Assembly (NCBI RefSeq): GCF_027595985.1
Contig: NC_073305.1
Span: forward strand, 170,570,172-170,634,171
Reading direction: 5' to 3'
Length of the DNA: 64,000 nucleotides
From: Sorex araneus
Lineage: Eukaryota; Chordata; Mammalia; Eulipotyphla; Soricidae
The position numbers and the translations under genes were made by a program. Positions 21,257 to 33,195 of the stretch are shown here, piece after piece. The notes beneath the pieces were generated by a model. The model had not been told where the DNA came from and did not search any database. It was given only the letters and a program-made list of their open reading frames with translations. Numbering within the stretch: the first letter of the stretch is position 1; every line of letters begins with the position of its first letter.

Positions 21257-21455
21257 CCCTTCCCTTCCCTTCCCTTCCCTTCCCTTCCCTTCCCTTCCCT
21301 TCCCTTCCCTTCCCTTCCCTTCCCTTCCCTTCCCTTCCCTTGCCTTGCCTTGCCTTGTCTTCCCTTGCCTTGTCTTCCCTTGTCTTGTCTTCCCTTGCCT
21401 TGTCTTCCCTTCCCTTCCCTTCCCTTCCCTTCCCTTCCCTTCCCTTCCCTTCTTC
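21257..21455. repeat. (CCCTT)n / (AAGGG)n array with CCTTG variant core
   Basis: About 17 perfect units, then about 60 bp of TTGCC and TTGTC variants, then about ten more perfect units. It directly abuts the A-tail side of the S1 copy at 21456, so it probably grew from that tail. Confidence 0.95.
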
Positions 21456-21617
21456 CTTCTTGAGTCACACATGACTATGCTTAGGATTTACTCCTGGTTT
21501 GTGCTCAGGGATCACTCCTGGCAGTACTCGGGGAACCATATATAGTACCAGGGATGAAACACAATTGGCTTCATGCAAGGCAAGCACCTTACCTGCCACA
21601 CTATCTTTCTGGCCCCT
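21456..21617 (-). mobile_element. S1 SINE
   Basis: GAGTCACACATGACTATGC to TGCAAGGCAAGCACCTTACC and CTTTCTGGCCCC. Its tail is replaced by the pentamer array. Confidence 0.9.
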
Positions 21618-22521
21618 GATTCACCTTTAATTTTGTGTCGCTTGCTCTTCAAAGAAGAGAAGTTGAGCTACAAAGACCTCCTATTTACCTTCATAGCTTT
21701 ACTTACAAAGGTACAAACGCACCTGCAGTTCTGTTGGTGTCTTACTACAGTTTCTCCCCTACAAAAAGACAGAGTGGGCTTTGCTCTTGACCTTTCCTTT
21801 ATAAATATCTGCTATGGCTCCCTTTGCCGGAAGAGGGGAAGGCAGTAGCAGGGCTCTTAAGCAGTGCTCAGGAGGTTTGGGGACCCACCGTTGTTTTAGT
21901 GCAAGGGCCTGAGGATGCAATGCTGCTTGGCCCTGCAGTGCTGGGGACACCTGGGCCACCCCAACAGAGCTGGAGGCATCCAAGGCTGCACTGCATGGTG
22001 TGCAGAGGCGAACTGAGATTACAGTTGCACTACTTCCAGCCCTGTGGACTCCCATGAAGTTAGACCCTCCGAAGTGTTAAAGGACGAAGCCGTCCTTCAT
22101 TCCTCCAGCCCCTGGTTCAAAGACACAGAATTGCAGAGCACAAATCACAGGAACGAATGGCCCTGCACGTGGCTCCAGGGAGGGCCTGGCAGGCTGCGTC
22201 TCAGTTCGTCTCCAGGGCAGGTCTCAGTGCTGCTGGGATCCGTGCAGGGGCAGCTGTGACAGGCAGGAACGGAATGGCCGCTGCCTGGGCATTTACCCTG
22301 GGAATGCCAACGAGTCAGTGGAGAAATCCCATCCCAAGAGTTTCGGCTGGGAGCCTAATATGAACTTCCAGAGGACATTTAAAAGCACTCAGGAATCCGG
22401 CTGTGTTTCAGAAAACCCTGAACTCGCCCTAGGTCGAGTTGTTTTTTTGTTTGTTTGGTTTTTTGTTTGTTTGCTTGCTTGTTTTTGAGAAACACTGTTC
22501 TTTATACTTCATCCCCTGCTA
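21618..22521. other. Intergenic with a GC-richer unexplained block
   Basis: 21820-22330 is GC-richer than its surroundings, with no repeat I recognise beyond a faint S1-like trace near 21860. Overlapping short frames occur on both strands but show no domains. It may be a regulatory element or an eroded repeat. The stretch ends in TTTGTTTG runs at 22440-22490. Confidence 0.4.
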
Positions 22522-22830
22522 TTTTGAATTGAATCACAATGATATACATATTTACAAAGTTTTTCATGATTTGATTTGTCATATAATGTTCTAACACTTA
22601 TCCTTTCACCAGTATACTTTTACTACCAGCAGTGATCCCAGTTTCCCTCCCACCCACCCCTCCCAAAGCTGCCACTATGGAATGCACTTCTCTTCTCTGT
22701 CTTTCTCTCTCCCTCTCTCTCACCCTCACTCTCTTTCCTTCTCTCTCTCTCCTCTCTCTCTCTCTCTCACCTTCACTTTCTTTCCTTCTCTATCTCTTTC
22801 TTTCCTTTTGGGCCTTATGGTAGCCTCAGA
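22522..22830 (-). mobile_element. Lsh 3' end with expanded (TCTC)n
   Basis: TTGAATCACAATGATATACA, CTTTCACCAGTATAC and CCACTATGGAATGCACTTCT match the L1 3'UTR. About 100 bp of CT-rich simple sequence replaces its AGAGAG segment. Confidence 0.8.
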
Positions 22831-23138
22831 TTTATTGCTGGCAAGTAGTTTTAGGGTCTGGTATTATTCACTAAGCATCAGTGACTCCCTCCAGGTGAAA
22901 ACCTCAGTTTCTCCAAGAGGTAAATGCTCCTTCATATAGTCAATGAGAGACTTTTCAATCAGAGGAAGATTTACAATTATATATATTAAAATGGTATTTA
23001 TTAATCACACCATTCATATCACTACTTTCAGGTTAGGTTAAGAGCAATCTGTTTATGTGTTATATTAAATGCTTCCAATATTTAAAAGATTTTACAAACT
23101 AAACTGATTAATGTGATTCTATTAAAAAGTGTGACTGA

Positions 23139-23413
23139 AAAAGGAGAGAGAGAGAGAACAAATTGGAATGCTCTGCCACAGAGGCGGAGTGGGGTGGGGG
23201 GGATAGGATAGGGGGGTGGGAGGGATATTGGGTTCATAGGTGGTGGAGAATGGACACTGGTGGAGGGATGGGCTCTCGAACATTGCATGAGGGTAAAACA
23301 AGCACGAAAATGTGTGAATCTGTAACTGTACCCTCACTGCGACTCACTAATTAAAAAATCAATAAATTATTAAAAAAAAGAAAAATAGAAGAAAGAAAAA
23401 AATAAAAAAACAT
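23139..23413 (+). mobile_element. Lsh 3' end with 14-bp TSD
   Basis: AATGCTCTGCCACAGAGGCG to a long A-rich tail with AATAAATT. AAAAGTGTGACTGA lies at 23125-23138 and 23414-23427. Confidence 0.95.
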
Positions 23414-23785
23414 AAAAGTGTGACTGACTTTAAATTTCAAATGAGATATGAGCACATTTGTAAGTAGCATTCTAATATTTGAGAAGTAGAGAACCATGCA
23501 TCTGAAACCCATTCCAGTGGTCCAGGAATAAGAAAATGGCATGGGAGGGTCTTATGAGTGGATTGTTTATGGTACCCTGTTACTTGCTCCTAGTCTTCTT
23601 TCAGTCTTTGTAGACTAGTTATTTCAAACAGTTATCTTTGTTGAGGAAGCAAGTTATATCTCAAAAACCCTTAGTATGGTGTGACATACTGTAGCTGCAG
23701 CTCCATAAAACAATAACAATAGCACCAGCAACTCACCAGTGGTGGAGGGTCAGCAAAAGGTATTGGCCAGCACACCAGAAATTCT

Positions 23786-23925
23786 GGGTTAATTTTTTCT
23801 TTTTGGGTCACACCCGGCGATGCACAGGGGTTACTCCTGGCTCATACACTAAGGAATTACTCCTGGTGGTGGTCAGGGACCATATGGGATGCTGGGAGTT
23901 AAACCCGGCTATCACTCCAGTCCCC
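23786..23925 (-). mobile_element. S1 SINE with deleted head and 14-bp TSD
   Basis: GGGTCACACCCGGCGATGCA to ATCACTCCAGTCCC, lacking about 30 bp between the B box and A box. ACACCAGAAATTCT lies at 23772-23785 and 23926-23939. Confidence 0.95.
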
Positions 23926-23939
23926 ACACCAGAAATTCT

Positions 23940-26589
23940 TTTAGGCATTCATTGATTCTTGCTGGGAGTGAGTGTGATTTAGCAGAAGAAAGACTTTCTA
24001 AACAAACTTTTAAAGACAATAATAGCTGATCTTCAACTCAGTGCTTTTTAACCCTAAGAATAGTGCAGTTCTCAGTCCCTGTCTTGAGACGCTGAGGCTG
24101 AGATGGGGGTTGTCTGACAAGTGATCTCCCATAGGAGGAATTTTAGGAGGAGAAGAAGAAGCAGGTAAAGGCAGGTGCGCTCAGCTCAGCTTCAGCTGAA
24201 TTCTCAAGCAGCCTGAAGCAGACACGCTATACAGGGTCCCTCACCTTGAGGAAGATTCAATAACTCCTGTCAGTCAGCTGTTGCAACAAACAATTTGTCC
24301 TTAAGACAATCTCTCGGGCAACGTGATATCTGTGTGGTCAAGGTCAGTTCTCCAGGAAAGGAGGCAGTTGTGGGCTTCTAGCTGTCAAAATTCCCAGCAG
24401 CTGAGAGCACGGAGCCCATTCAGCATGTCGGGAAAGAGCATCGCCCTACATTGCATTACCTGCTTATGCGCAATCCCACTTCTTCCTCACCAAGCTTTTG
24501 ATTGGCCATGATTTCTCAGTCCCCTTTCAGCCAGTTTAACAATTCTGATTTTTCTACTTGACGATTGTGAGCCATTGTGTTCCAATTTTTTTTTCAAAAT
24601 CCATCTCATTTATGTCTGTGTATGTATTAGAATAGGGGGCCCAATGCTGAAATTGAATTCTGTGCAATGGGAGAGGGCCCACATATTGCTAAACACTCCC
24701 GTGATGAAGCTGATGTTCCATCCTTCCTAATCCAGCAACCTCTGATTCCCTTCAGATGGACCCTCATTGCTCCAGCCGGTACATCTCAGTAGATTCTGCA
24801 GTAACTGGTGCCTATGTGCTCTCCATTCTGAGTAGGATCTAGACCGTTTAAAGTCAGGACACGCTCTAGGTTGGCCCTTGGCATTAGTTCGTTGAACTGG
24901 AAGCTCCTGGGTACACCCTCGCATCTTCTTGAATTTAGTGAAGGCACGTCTGTTAAAATTGGGAATTTTCACTAAATTCTAAATGTCAACCTTTGGTTCA
25001 GTGTGAGTAGAGGAGCCAATAACTTAGAAAACTAGTGTTCTTGGGAAGAGAATACTGTTTTCTGTTTGTTTATTATGGTTTGTGTGAATGGTCCCGTGAG
25101 TCATTGCCTGAATGGTTTGTCCTTTCTTCTGTTTTCTCTGCCCTAGGAAGTGAACCGTCTTTCCTTGTAATACCAAAAACAAACAAACAGAAAAAGACCC
25201 AAGGTTATATATAGGATTGAAAGCTAATAATGTTAGCCCTATAGTTTGTTGACATACTTCCCACTTATTTCCTTCTTGTAACTTCAGATTCAGTTAAGCA
25301 ATAAGCCATCCTGAGCTGTGACTGTCACCAGCTCTTCCCACACGACCAGGGTTAATTAAAAGTACACAAGATCATCCCAGACTCAAGAACAAATACAAAA
25401 TCAAATGAGATCAGAAACAAGAACAGAGAAAGGGACAAATGACAAAAAAATTAGAAAATGAAAGCAGATTTTTCAGAATAAGCGTTCCTTAAAAGGTCAT
25501 TGTGAGGTTCATTTTCAAGTACGTTAAATACCTTTATTGGGAATTTAGTGTCTACTACAAATTCAAAAGCCACAATTTTCTTGCTTTGATATAATAAAGA
25601 GCTAATAAAACTGGTAAGCTTTACAAAAGATTAATATGAAATAGAGCTTGTGGATATATTTGAGTACAAAGATAAATCAATATTGAAATTAGCTTCATTT
25701 CTACCTTTTATCACAAGAAAATTAGCAGCAATCAAAAATACAGTTGTTTTTCTGATTTCCGAATCATTTTGACAGGTTAAAATAGAGAATTAAGTAAAAT
25801 AAGGGATTATAAATGCCTTAGCAAGTGTTCAACTGAGATAAATTACAGTACTTCTGCCAAAAATCGGAAAACTGTCACTTCCTTGTTAGAGCTGAAAATA
25901 GCTCTTAACAAGTTGCTTTGCTTGATGCAAATCCATATTAAGCTTTGCATGCTAAGACAAATCACTCAGAAACAATTCTAATTGAGAACATAGAGACTTA
26001 AAATCATGTAATAAACAATAGATGATTGATAAAGCATTTAATATGGTTTGGATGAGAGCTTTTTTCAAAGAGAGCTGATGATGTAATCATTTATCCTATA
26101 AATTCAGTGTTTATGCACCAATTTTATTTCATAAATATATACTGTAAAACTGTTTAGTAAAAATTCAGAGACTAAGTGTTCCCAGGACTATAGAAGTGAA
26201 CAAAATGTAGTAAATATTAAAAATTTTCAAAGTAACAATGATTATGAATATGAAACATTTACAATTTATTGAAATGGGATGCAGAAAAAGAACCACAAAA
26301 GGAGAAAAACAATACAAAACCCTGAGCATTCAGCATATAGGTAATTTTTAATAGAAATGGTAAAAATGAATAAGTTAATAGAAGACTTAATATTTGTGAT
26401 AGGTTCAAAAGTCTATGACGCATCTTGAAATGTGGTGATGGATGTTTGAGGGAAACCATTTAGGAGGAAGGTCTGTCATGGAGACAGAGATCTCAGAGAA
26501 CAGAAGCTCACAGTATATCCTGGGAACTGTCAGATAATTATGACCTTAATCACTGAGCATAATGCTCTTGACTGCATCAAGAGTTCATT
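23940..26589. other. Longest repeat-poor stretch, nothing recognised
   Basis: 2.65 kb without a recognisable SINE, LINE or gene, unusual for this window. 24050-24500 is mixed to slightly GC-rich; 25000-26589 is AT-rich. The 62-codon plus frame at 24323 and 81-codon minus frame at 24727 lack known features. It may hold conserved non-coding sequence. Confidence 0.5.
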
Positions 26590-27620
26590 TCTTTTCATTA
26601 CGATGTACTATTCCATCATACACATGTGCAAATTTGTCTATTTATCCATCATAGAGCATATGAATTGTTTGCACTATATGGATATTATAAAGTTTCTGTG
26701 AACACTCATGCATAACGTTCAGTGTAAATATAAGTTTTTATTTCTCTTTAAGACATGCCTAAGATTGTAACCCCTGGGTTATGAGGTTCTATAGTGTTTG
26801 CCATATAACTTAACAGTTATTTTTGCTTCATAAAATGTTCTGAATAATTTGGCATTCTACCTTTTCTCATTTCTATACCTTTCCTCATTCCCACAGCAAT
26901 GAGACATCATGTATCCTTGCCAGTACCTTAACAGATCGACCTGTTACACACCTTCATAGAAACGGAATCGTAACGTCTTCACTGTTCACCTTGCTTTTGC
27001 AGTCTCCTAAGCAGTGTTCAGTGGATGCCTTCTGATGCCTCTGTCAACTAGACTGGTGGTTCAAAGCTTGGGTCTGAGAAGGTGATGCTGTTTGTTCCAT
27101 GTGGTGCTGGGCGCCAAGGACCACCCTGATGGTGGGGCCCATGTCATGCTGGGAATCAAACTGGTTCCCATATATGTAAATCATGCATCCCTGTCCCCTG
27201 TGCAATTTCTCCAGCCCCTTAAAACTATTTTCAGTATTAGTTGTTGTAACAGAAGTATGGTGATATCTCATTGTGGTTTTCCTTTGTATTTATTTAATGG
27301 CAAATGAAGGTGAATATTGTTCATATCCTCATTGGCTATTCCCTTTACATTTTGGATGAAATATTTATGCATGCTATCTGCCTATTTTGTAACTGGGTAG
27401 CTTATTATTGAGTTTTGAGAGTTCTTCAGATTTTACAAGTAGGAGGCCTCTGTTAAAGAAGTGACTTGAATATATTTACTCCCTGAAGTTTTGTCTTTTA
27501 TCTCTTTTTAATATATTTCATAGCTCAGAAGTTGGGAAGTTTATCAATTTCTCCTTTATCAGTCATGAATTTGGTGGCATGACTTTACCTAATCTTGTCC
27601 CAAAGAAAATAAAAGCAATA
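26590..27620 (-). mobile_element. L1-old ORF2 end
   Basis: TGTACTATTCCATCATACAC, TATTTATCCATCATAGAGCA, GTGATATCTCATTGTGG and TTTTGAGAGTTCTTCAG are antisense ORF2 landmarks in order. Split by an S1-type SINE at 27080-27221. Confidence 0.65.
27080..27221 (-). mobile_element. S1 SINE, degenerate
   Basis: CATGTGGTGCTGGGCGCC, CATGCTGGGAATCAAACTGG and CAATTTCTCCAGCCCC remain, with an altered 3' side. Confidence 0.65.
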
Positions 27621-27732
27621 AAATCAATCCCCCCAAACACAATGCATATCTAATAACCCATTGAAAGTGAGTGATAATAGAGAAAAATTTGAGAGAATCT
27701 GAAAGAAAATAGTGTCAATTAAATACAGACAT

Positions 27733-27851
27733 CTTGGTGGTGGAATATGTGCACTGGTTAAGGGATGGGTGTTTGAGCATTGTATAACTGAGACTTAAAC
27801 CTGAAAACTTTGTAACTTTCCACATGGTGACTCAATAAAAAAATTAAAAAT
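27733..27851 (+). mobile_element. Lsh 3' end, short
   Basis: TGGTGGTGGAATATGTGCAC to TGGTGACTCAATAAAAAAAT, only the last about 120 bp of the L1 3'UTR. Confidence 0.88.
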
Positions 27852-27982
27852 ATGTTCCAAGGGATGACACAAAAGAAATGATAAATATTTAATAGGGATA
27901 CAGACACAGATATATGAATAAATATGCATACAGAAATTGACCTTACACAAAACAGATAGAACTGGTTAAGCTGGCTCTGTGT

Positions 27983-28348
27983 ATGAGGTTCAGGATACTA
28001 GAGCTTGAAGTCCACAGAACAAGCAGACAGGAAGAGGACAGACGCTTATCACATTCAGTTTATTGTCTTCATCTTGAAGAATATGAGAAGTCTCATGATG
28101 AGACTAAACATACACATCTGGCTAAAAAAGTGAAGGATGATACGGGAGCAGGAAGAATGGCAGAGGCCCGGTTAATGCCTGACACCCATAGGTCATCTCA
28201 CAAACAGCTTCCTGAACTGTTGGATCAACTGCGGTGCCCAGAACTGAACGTGCAGGTAATTTTAAAGCAAATTGATGATTTTATCAGCAGGCGATTTGTA
28301 TGCCTGTTTTTATTAATTTGTTTTGGGGGTTTCCAAAGTCCATGTTGA
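27983..28348 (+). other. Unrecognised 121-codon open frame with splice-like edges
   Basis: I do not recognise this protein. The first 91 codons are charged and non-repetitive (for example HLEEYEKSHDETKH and KKVKDDTGAGRMAE) and look more protein-like than other frames here. After codon 91 a CAG|GTAATT donor-like site (28253-28260) falls exactly at a codon border, and TTCAG at 27989-27993 could be an acceptor, though it lacks a strong pyrimidine tract. It may be a stray or lost exon, a pseudogene fragment or chance. No partner exon was found. Confidence 0.2.
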
Positions 28349-28711
28349 CAATTATTGCCAATTGGATTGGCGGTTCAATATAAAGTCCTGAGGACGTGAC
28401 ACTGCTGGGGCCCTGTGTTGCTGCGTAGATTCAGGCCATCCTGGTGATCCTGCGAGCCTCTAGGGTGAATGCCTAGCAGTGATTAGGAGACCATGTGTTT
28501 CTGGAAATAGAACTGGGTCCAGTGCATGCTAAGCATGCATGCTAACTACTGTACTGTACTGAGTGTCTCCATATCCCTCTTTTGTTACTGGGGACCATGT
28601 AAAAATAATTAGGCAAAAAGGGTTATCAGTGGAAAAAGGTTTAAGATGCTCTAATCTAACAGACAAATAATAATACAGGTAGACTAAAAAATTTTCTTTC
28701 CTTCAAATATA
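28349..28711. other. Intergenic with S1-like trace
   Basis: ACCATGTGTTTCTGGAAATAG and GTGCATGCTAAGCATGC near 28490-28550 faintly resemble a very old minus-strand S1. Otherwise nothing is seen. Confidence 0.4.
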
Positions 28712-28885
28712 GCGGTTGGAGAGATAGTGGGCAATAGAACACTTGCCTTGAATACAGCCAACCTGGGTTCAATCCCTGGCACCCCATGTGGTTCTTTTAT
28801 CCCTGCTAGGAGTGATCCTGGAATACAGAGCCAGGAGTAATTCCCTAATACAGCCAGGTGTGGCCCCAAGACCAAAAAAAAAGCA
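28712..28885 (+). mobile_element. S1 SINE, old copy
   Basis: GCGGTTGGAGAGATAGTGGG head, GGGTTCAATCCCTGG B box and AGCCAGGTGTGGCCCCAAG before an A9 tail. Confidence 0.9.
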
Positions 28886-29855
28886 AACAGAAAAATCAAA
28901 TGTCCCACAAACTTTCCTCTGTGGTCTTCTCTAATCAGTTATACACTGGGAAAAGAAACCTGGAAAATGTCCTTTAACTTTGCTACAAAACGTGATAATT
29001 TTAGTTTCTTTAAGCAAAGGTTTAATGAAATGGAACTGTGGATAAAAAGATCTGATAAAGATCTCTATCCTGAAAAAAAATGTTTCTATCCTGAAAGGAG
29101 AAATTTGTTGGAGGAAAGTAGCAAAACTATTTGTTAGGTTGAGAAATAGCTTAATGTGAGGCCACCTGAAGGAGCAGAGAAGAAATCCTCTAACCTAGCC
29201 TCAGCCAACTGTCTGGTCTTCTGCTCAGGTTCTAAACATTCTGAGGCTCAGAGCAGCAAATCAAATGGATTCTGGAGGCTATAGAGCTAGCTCAATGTGC
29301 CATATCTCATTCAGTCAAACTTCCGGAGATTTCACCCAAAGAGCCCAAAATAGTTATGACAATAAATAATTGGGTAGGTCTTATTCTCCATGAAACTCTC
29401 TCTTCTATGAGTGTGGAAGAAGATTTATAAAGTTTTTTGAAAAATACCATTATTTTTCATGTTTTTTTCAAATGGAGCATTACCCTGTAAATTACTCCCA
29501 TAGCAAAGTTTTAACTCAAAAAAAAAAGGGTGACTTTGGAAAATCTGTTACATTCTCAAGCCACTCCTTGTAAATTACATGTAAGTGTTCTGAATCACAC
29601 TAACTCATGGTCATGAACAGAAGTACAAGTCATTTTTATAAAAGTGAAAGTATATCTTGAGTTAATACGCCACTGAGACAGTAACATAACAAAGTGAGCA
29701 TCTCAACCAAGTCAAAGTTCTTAAAGCACTTATTTCAAAAAGTGGGCTTCAACTCAGAGCAAAGCACTCCTCAGCAGAACTCTTACCATTGACTTTAAGT
29801 TTATGCATTCAGACATGAATCTCTGGCTCTCTGGAATCTATTTGAGGTCTTTTTT
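28886..29855. other. Intergenic, nothing recognised
   Basis: About 970 bp of AT-rich DNA with no identifiable element. Confidence 0.5.
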
Positions 29856-30029
29856 AAAAAAATTTTGCTTTTTGGGTCACACCCGGCAATGCACAGGGGT
29901 TACTCCTGGCTCTGCACACCAGAATTACTGCTGGTGGTGCTCAGGGACCATATGGGATGCTGGGAATCGAACCCAGGTTGGCTGCATGCAAAGCAAACGC
30001 CCTACCCACTCTGCTATCACTCCAGGCCC
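29856..30029 (-). mobile_element. S1 SINE with 14-bp TSD
   Basis: Full copy. TTGAGG(T/C)CTTTTTT lies at 29842-29855 and 30030-30043. Confidence 0.95.
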
Positions 30030-30043
30030 TTGAGGCCTTTTTT

Positions 30044-30424
30044 CTCTCTTACTACTATCCTTCTTTCCTTTTCCCCCTTCTTTCCATCCCTCCTTTTTAT
30101 TTTCATCATTCCTCAAGTTTTTTTTCATACACACCATCTAATTTTATCTTGAATAAAGGTATAAACCCCACAGCGCAGATAAAGTTCCAACCCACACATT
30201 ACAAAACTCCTGACTTCGCACACTTTCTACTGTGATAAAATATTTTATATTCTTGAAAATCAGTTAGAATATGGACTTTTGGTCTACTCATTCCTGCTTA
30301 CTGACTCTATGACCTATACATTCAGTGACCTTTTGTACTAAAAATCAGTCTTCGGACTAGAGGTATGTATAAACATAAATTTATAGAAAAGAGAATTTTT
30401 TGGATGAATAATAACTTTGGATAT
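30044..30424. other. Intergenic, nothing recognised
   Basis: Pyrimidine-rich first 80 bp, then AT-rich sequence without features. Confidence 0.5.
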
Positions 30425-30565
30425 TTATTTATTTAAAAATATTTATTAGTGAATCTCTGTGAGGTACAGTTACAAACTTATGAACTTTCATGTTTGGATT
30501 TGGTTTACATCCCTCCACCAGTGCCCATTCTCCTCCACCAATATTCCAAGTAGCCCTCTCACTAC
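30425..30565 (-). mobile_element. Lsh 3' end, short
   Basis: TTAGTGAATCTCTGTGAGGT and CATCCCTCCACCAGTGCCC. Truncated after about 140 bp. Confidence 0.8.
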
Positions 30566-30602
30566 CCTGAAAAGGGAATTTTTTTTAATTCGTGTTTTTT
30601 GT

Positions 30603-30754
30603 CCACACCTTGAAACACTCAGGGATTACTCCTGGCTTTGCACCCAACAATCACCCCTGATGTGCTCAGGAGACTATAGGTGATGCCAGGAATCAAACTC
30701 GGATGACTGTGTGCAAGACAAGTGCTGTACCCACCATACTATTTCTCTAGCCAT
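30603..30754 (-). mobile_element. S1 SINE, old copy
   Basis: CACACCTTGAAACACTCAGG, ATTACTCCTGGCTTTGCAC and CATACTATTTCTCTAGCC. Confidence 0.85.
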
Positions 30755-30864
30755 GTGAATTTTTGCACATGTATTTTCAAGAAAATCAATTCTCACTGTT
30801 TCCCTTCCATTCATAAATGTAAGGATAATGTTCACTGAGTTCGTATCACTAGCCAAGCACTCAG

Positions 30865-31292
30865 ATCTTTTTTTAATTTATTTTTATTGAATCACCAAGA
30901 GATAGTTACAAAGCTTACACAATTGAATTTCAATCATAAAATGATCAAACACCCATACCTCCACGAGTGTAGCTTTCCCACAACCAATGTCCCCAGTACA
31001 TCACCCCCCACCAGACTCCACCACCTGCCTCTATGGCAGACAATTTCCTCTTACTCTCTACTTTGGGGCATTATGGTTTGCAATACAGATCCTTTGTCTA
31101 ACTTTCAGCACACATCTTCCAACCTGAGCAATCCCTCCAATCATCATTGATTTAGTGATCCCTTCTCTATCCCAGCTGCCTTCTCCCCCAGCACATGAGG
31201 CGAGCTTCCAATTATGGGCCAATCCTCCTGGCCCTTGTCTCTAATGCCCTTGGGTGTTAGTCTCATATTATGTTATTTATATTCCACAAATG
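30865..31292 (-). mobile_element. Lsh 3' end with 10-bp TSD
   Basis: TTTATTGAATCACCAAGAGA to ATTCCACAAATG, about 430 bp of 3'UTR and ORF2 end. AAGCACTCAG lies at 30855-30864 and 31293-31302. Confidence 0.93.
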
Positions 31293-31302
31293 AAGCACTC
31301 AG

Positions 31303-32354
31303 GCCATTACTTTAGTAATCTCATTTAATCCCCACACAAACTCTATGAAGTTGGTGTCTCTATTATCTTGACTTTGCAAAGGGAAAAAATAGGCAGGGGA
31401 GAAGTAACTTGACTCAACTAATATTGGCAGAACCCGGCTCTGAACCCTGGTAGTTTGACTTTAATCTTAAGTCCAGGTTTCATCAGATCCCACTTTGATC
31501 CCACTTAGATATACTTTCTATGTCTTCGGTCATATTCCAGAGTAGCAGCTGTGAGTGCCAGTAAAGCTGTAAGTGTCTGTACTGTCAAAACTCACCAAAC
31601 TTTACTGAATGCTTGAAAGAAGGAGCAAAGAAGAATGGAAGAGCGAGAGAATGAATATATTAACAGGTCTTCCCAGAGGTGAGAAAAAGAATAGATTCTT
31701 TTAGAGTGGAGTAAGGAGAAAAAGTTGTATCAAAGAACCTTGGATATTGGAAGATTTTCAATAAGCCGAGACAAAAAGAAAATTTCATACAGAAAAATGA
31801 TATTAAGTGAGAGAAATTGGAAATCCTAGAGGATACAGCCTGAGATGAACAGGCTGCATTGTTTGGTAGGGAGTAGATTCATGTGGTGACAGAGTAGGGA
31901 ACATGAGAAGAGAAATTTGATTAGAGAAGAGGGGTTAGTTTGATGAATAGTTGAAAGGGCAGGTGGCAGGAAAGGCACAGGGGAAGAAAGCTCTACATCA
32001 CTAATCATCAGGGAGATGCGAATCACAACAACAATGAGATATCATCTTACACCAAAGAAACTGGCAAACATCCAAAAGAACAAGAACAACCAGTGCTGGC
32101 GTGGATGTGAGGCCAGCATCATTTTATTATAACAAAATAAAGGATTGGAAGCCACTGGAGGATTTTGAAAGGATGTCCTTATGTCCATGAATGAGCTTTA
32201 GGGAACCGATCAATCGCTGAAATATACACAACATTTTGTTTGTATTAGTGTTTGGACATATGACTACTGTCCCTATGCATGGCCTCTCAGTGATTTTTCC
32301 CAACATGTAGACACCCTAAACAGGGCCGCCCAGGGTAGGAGTCCAGAAGAGAAG
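31303..32354. other. Intergenic with one L1-old scrap
   Basis: 31985-32110 on the plus strand (CACTAATCATCAGGGAGATG, AATGAGATATCATCTTACACC) is an L1 ORF2 fragment. The rest shows nothing recognisable. Confidence 0.55.
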
Positions 32355-32512
32355 TTATTTGCAGTACAGGTACTGAGAGGTCATTGTGTTTGGTCCTTTG
32401 TCTATTTTAAGCACACAGTTCTTATCCCGAGTGTTTATTTCCAACTATCTTTGACATAATGGTTCCTTCTCTATCCCAGCTATCTTCTTCCCCAGCACTT
32501 GAGGCAGGCTTT

Positions 32513-32930
32513 CTTTTTTCCTTAAAAAAATTTTTTTTTATTTTTAATTTTTAAGTTTTTTTTCTTTCTGGGTCACACCCAGCTATGCACAGGGGTTACT
32601 CCTGGTTCTACACTCAGGAATTACTCCTGGCGGTCCTCAGGGGACCATATGGGATGCTGGGATTGGAACCCGAGTCAGCCGCGTGCAAGGCAAACGCCCT
32701 ACCCGCTGTGCTATCGCTCCAGCCCCCGCCCCCCAATTTTTTTTTATTGAATCACCGTGAGATACAGTTACAAAGTTTTCATGTTTGAGTTTCAGTCATA
32801 AAATGATCAAACACCCATCCCTCCACCAGTGCACATCTTCCACCACCAGTGTCCCCCTATTCCAACCCTCCCCCTGCCTCTATGGCAGACAATTTCCCCC
32901 ATACTCTATCTCTACTTTTGGGCATTAGGA
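32513..32930 (-). mobile_element. Lsh 3' end plus S1, inserted into the inverted L1
   Basis: TTGAGGCAGG(C/T)TTT lies at 32499-32512 and 32931-32944. Between the repeats are an L1 3' end (about 32738-32930) and, within its A-tail side, an S1 copy. Removing this block restores a continuous host L1. Confidence 0.85.
32560..32726 (-). mobile_element. S1 SINE in an L1 tail
   Basis: GGGTCACACCCAGCTATGCA to CTATCGCTCCAGCCCC, little diverged. It landed in the T-rich tail of the minus-strand L1. Confidence 0.95.
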
Positions 32931-33149
32931 TTGAGGCAGGTTTTCAACCATGGGCCAATCCTCCTGGCCCTTGTTTCTACTGTCCTTGTGTATTAGTCAC
33001 ATATTATGGTTTTTTAAATATATATCCCACAAATGAGTGCAATCGTTCAATGCCTGTCTCTCTTTTGACTCATTTCACCCAACATGTACTCTCCACGTCC
33101 ATCCATTTATAAGTGAAAAAGGTGGCGGGGGGTGGGGAGAGAGACACAG

Positions 33150-33195
33150 AGAGAGAGAGAGAGATAGACAGACAGACAGACAGATAGAGACACAC
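33150..33195. repeat. (GA)n(GACA)n simple repeat
   Basis: GAGAGAGAGAGA followed by about four GACA units, part of the L1 3'UTR purine tract. Confidence 0.85.

Noticed and set aside
21166-21545. Overlapping frames rich in LPFPS or GKGRE repeats
   Set aside because: Translations of the CCCTT/AAGGG pentamer array on both strands.
21820-22330. GC-rich block as a decayed STX11 coding exon
   Set aside because: None of the short frames resembles syntaxin sequence, and no SNARE-like heptad region was seen.
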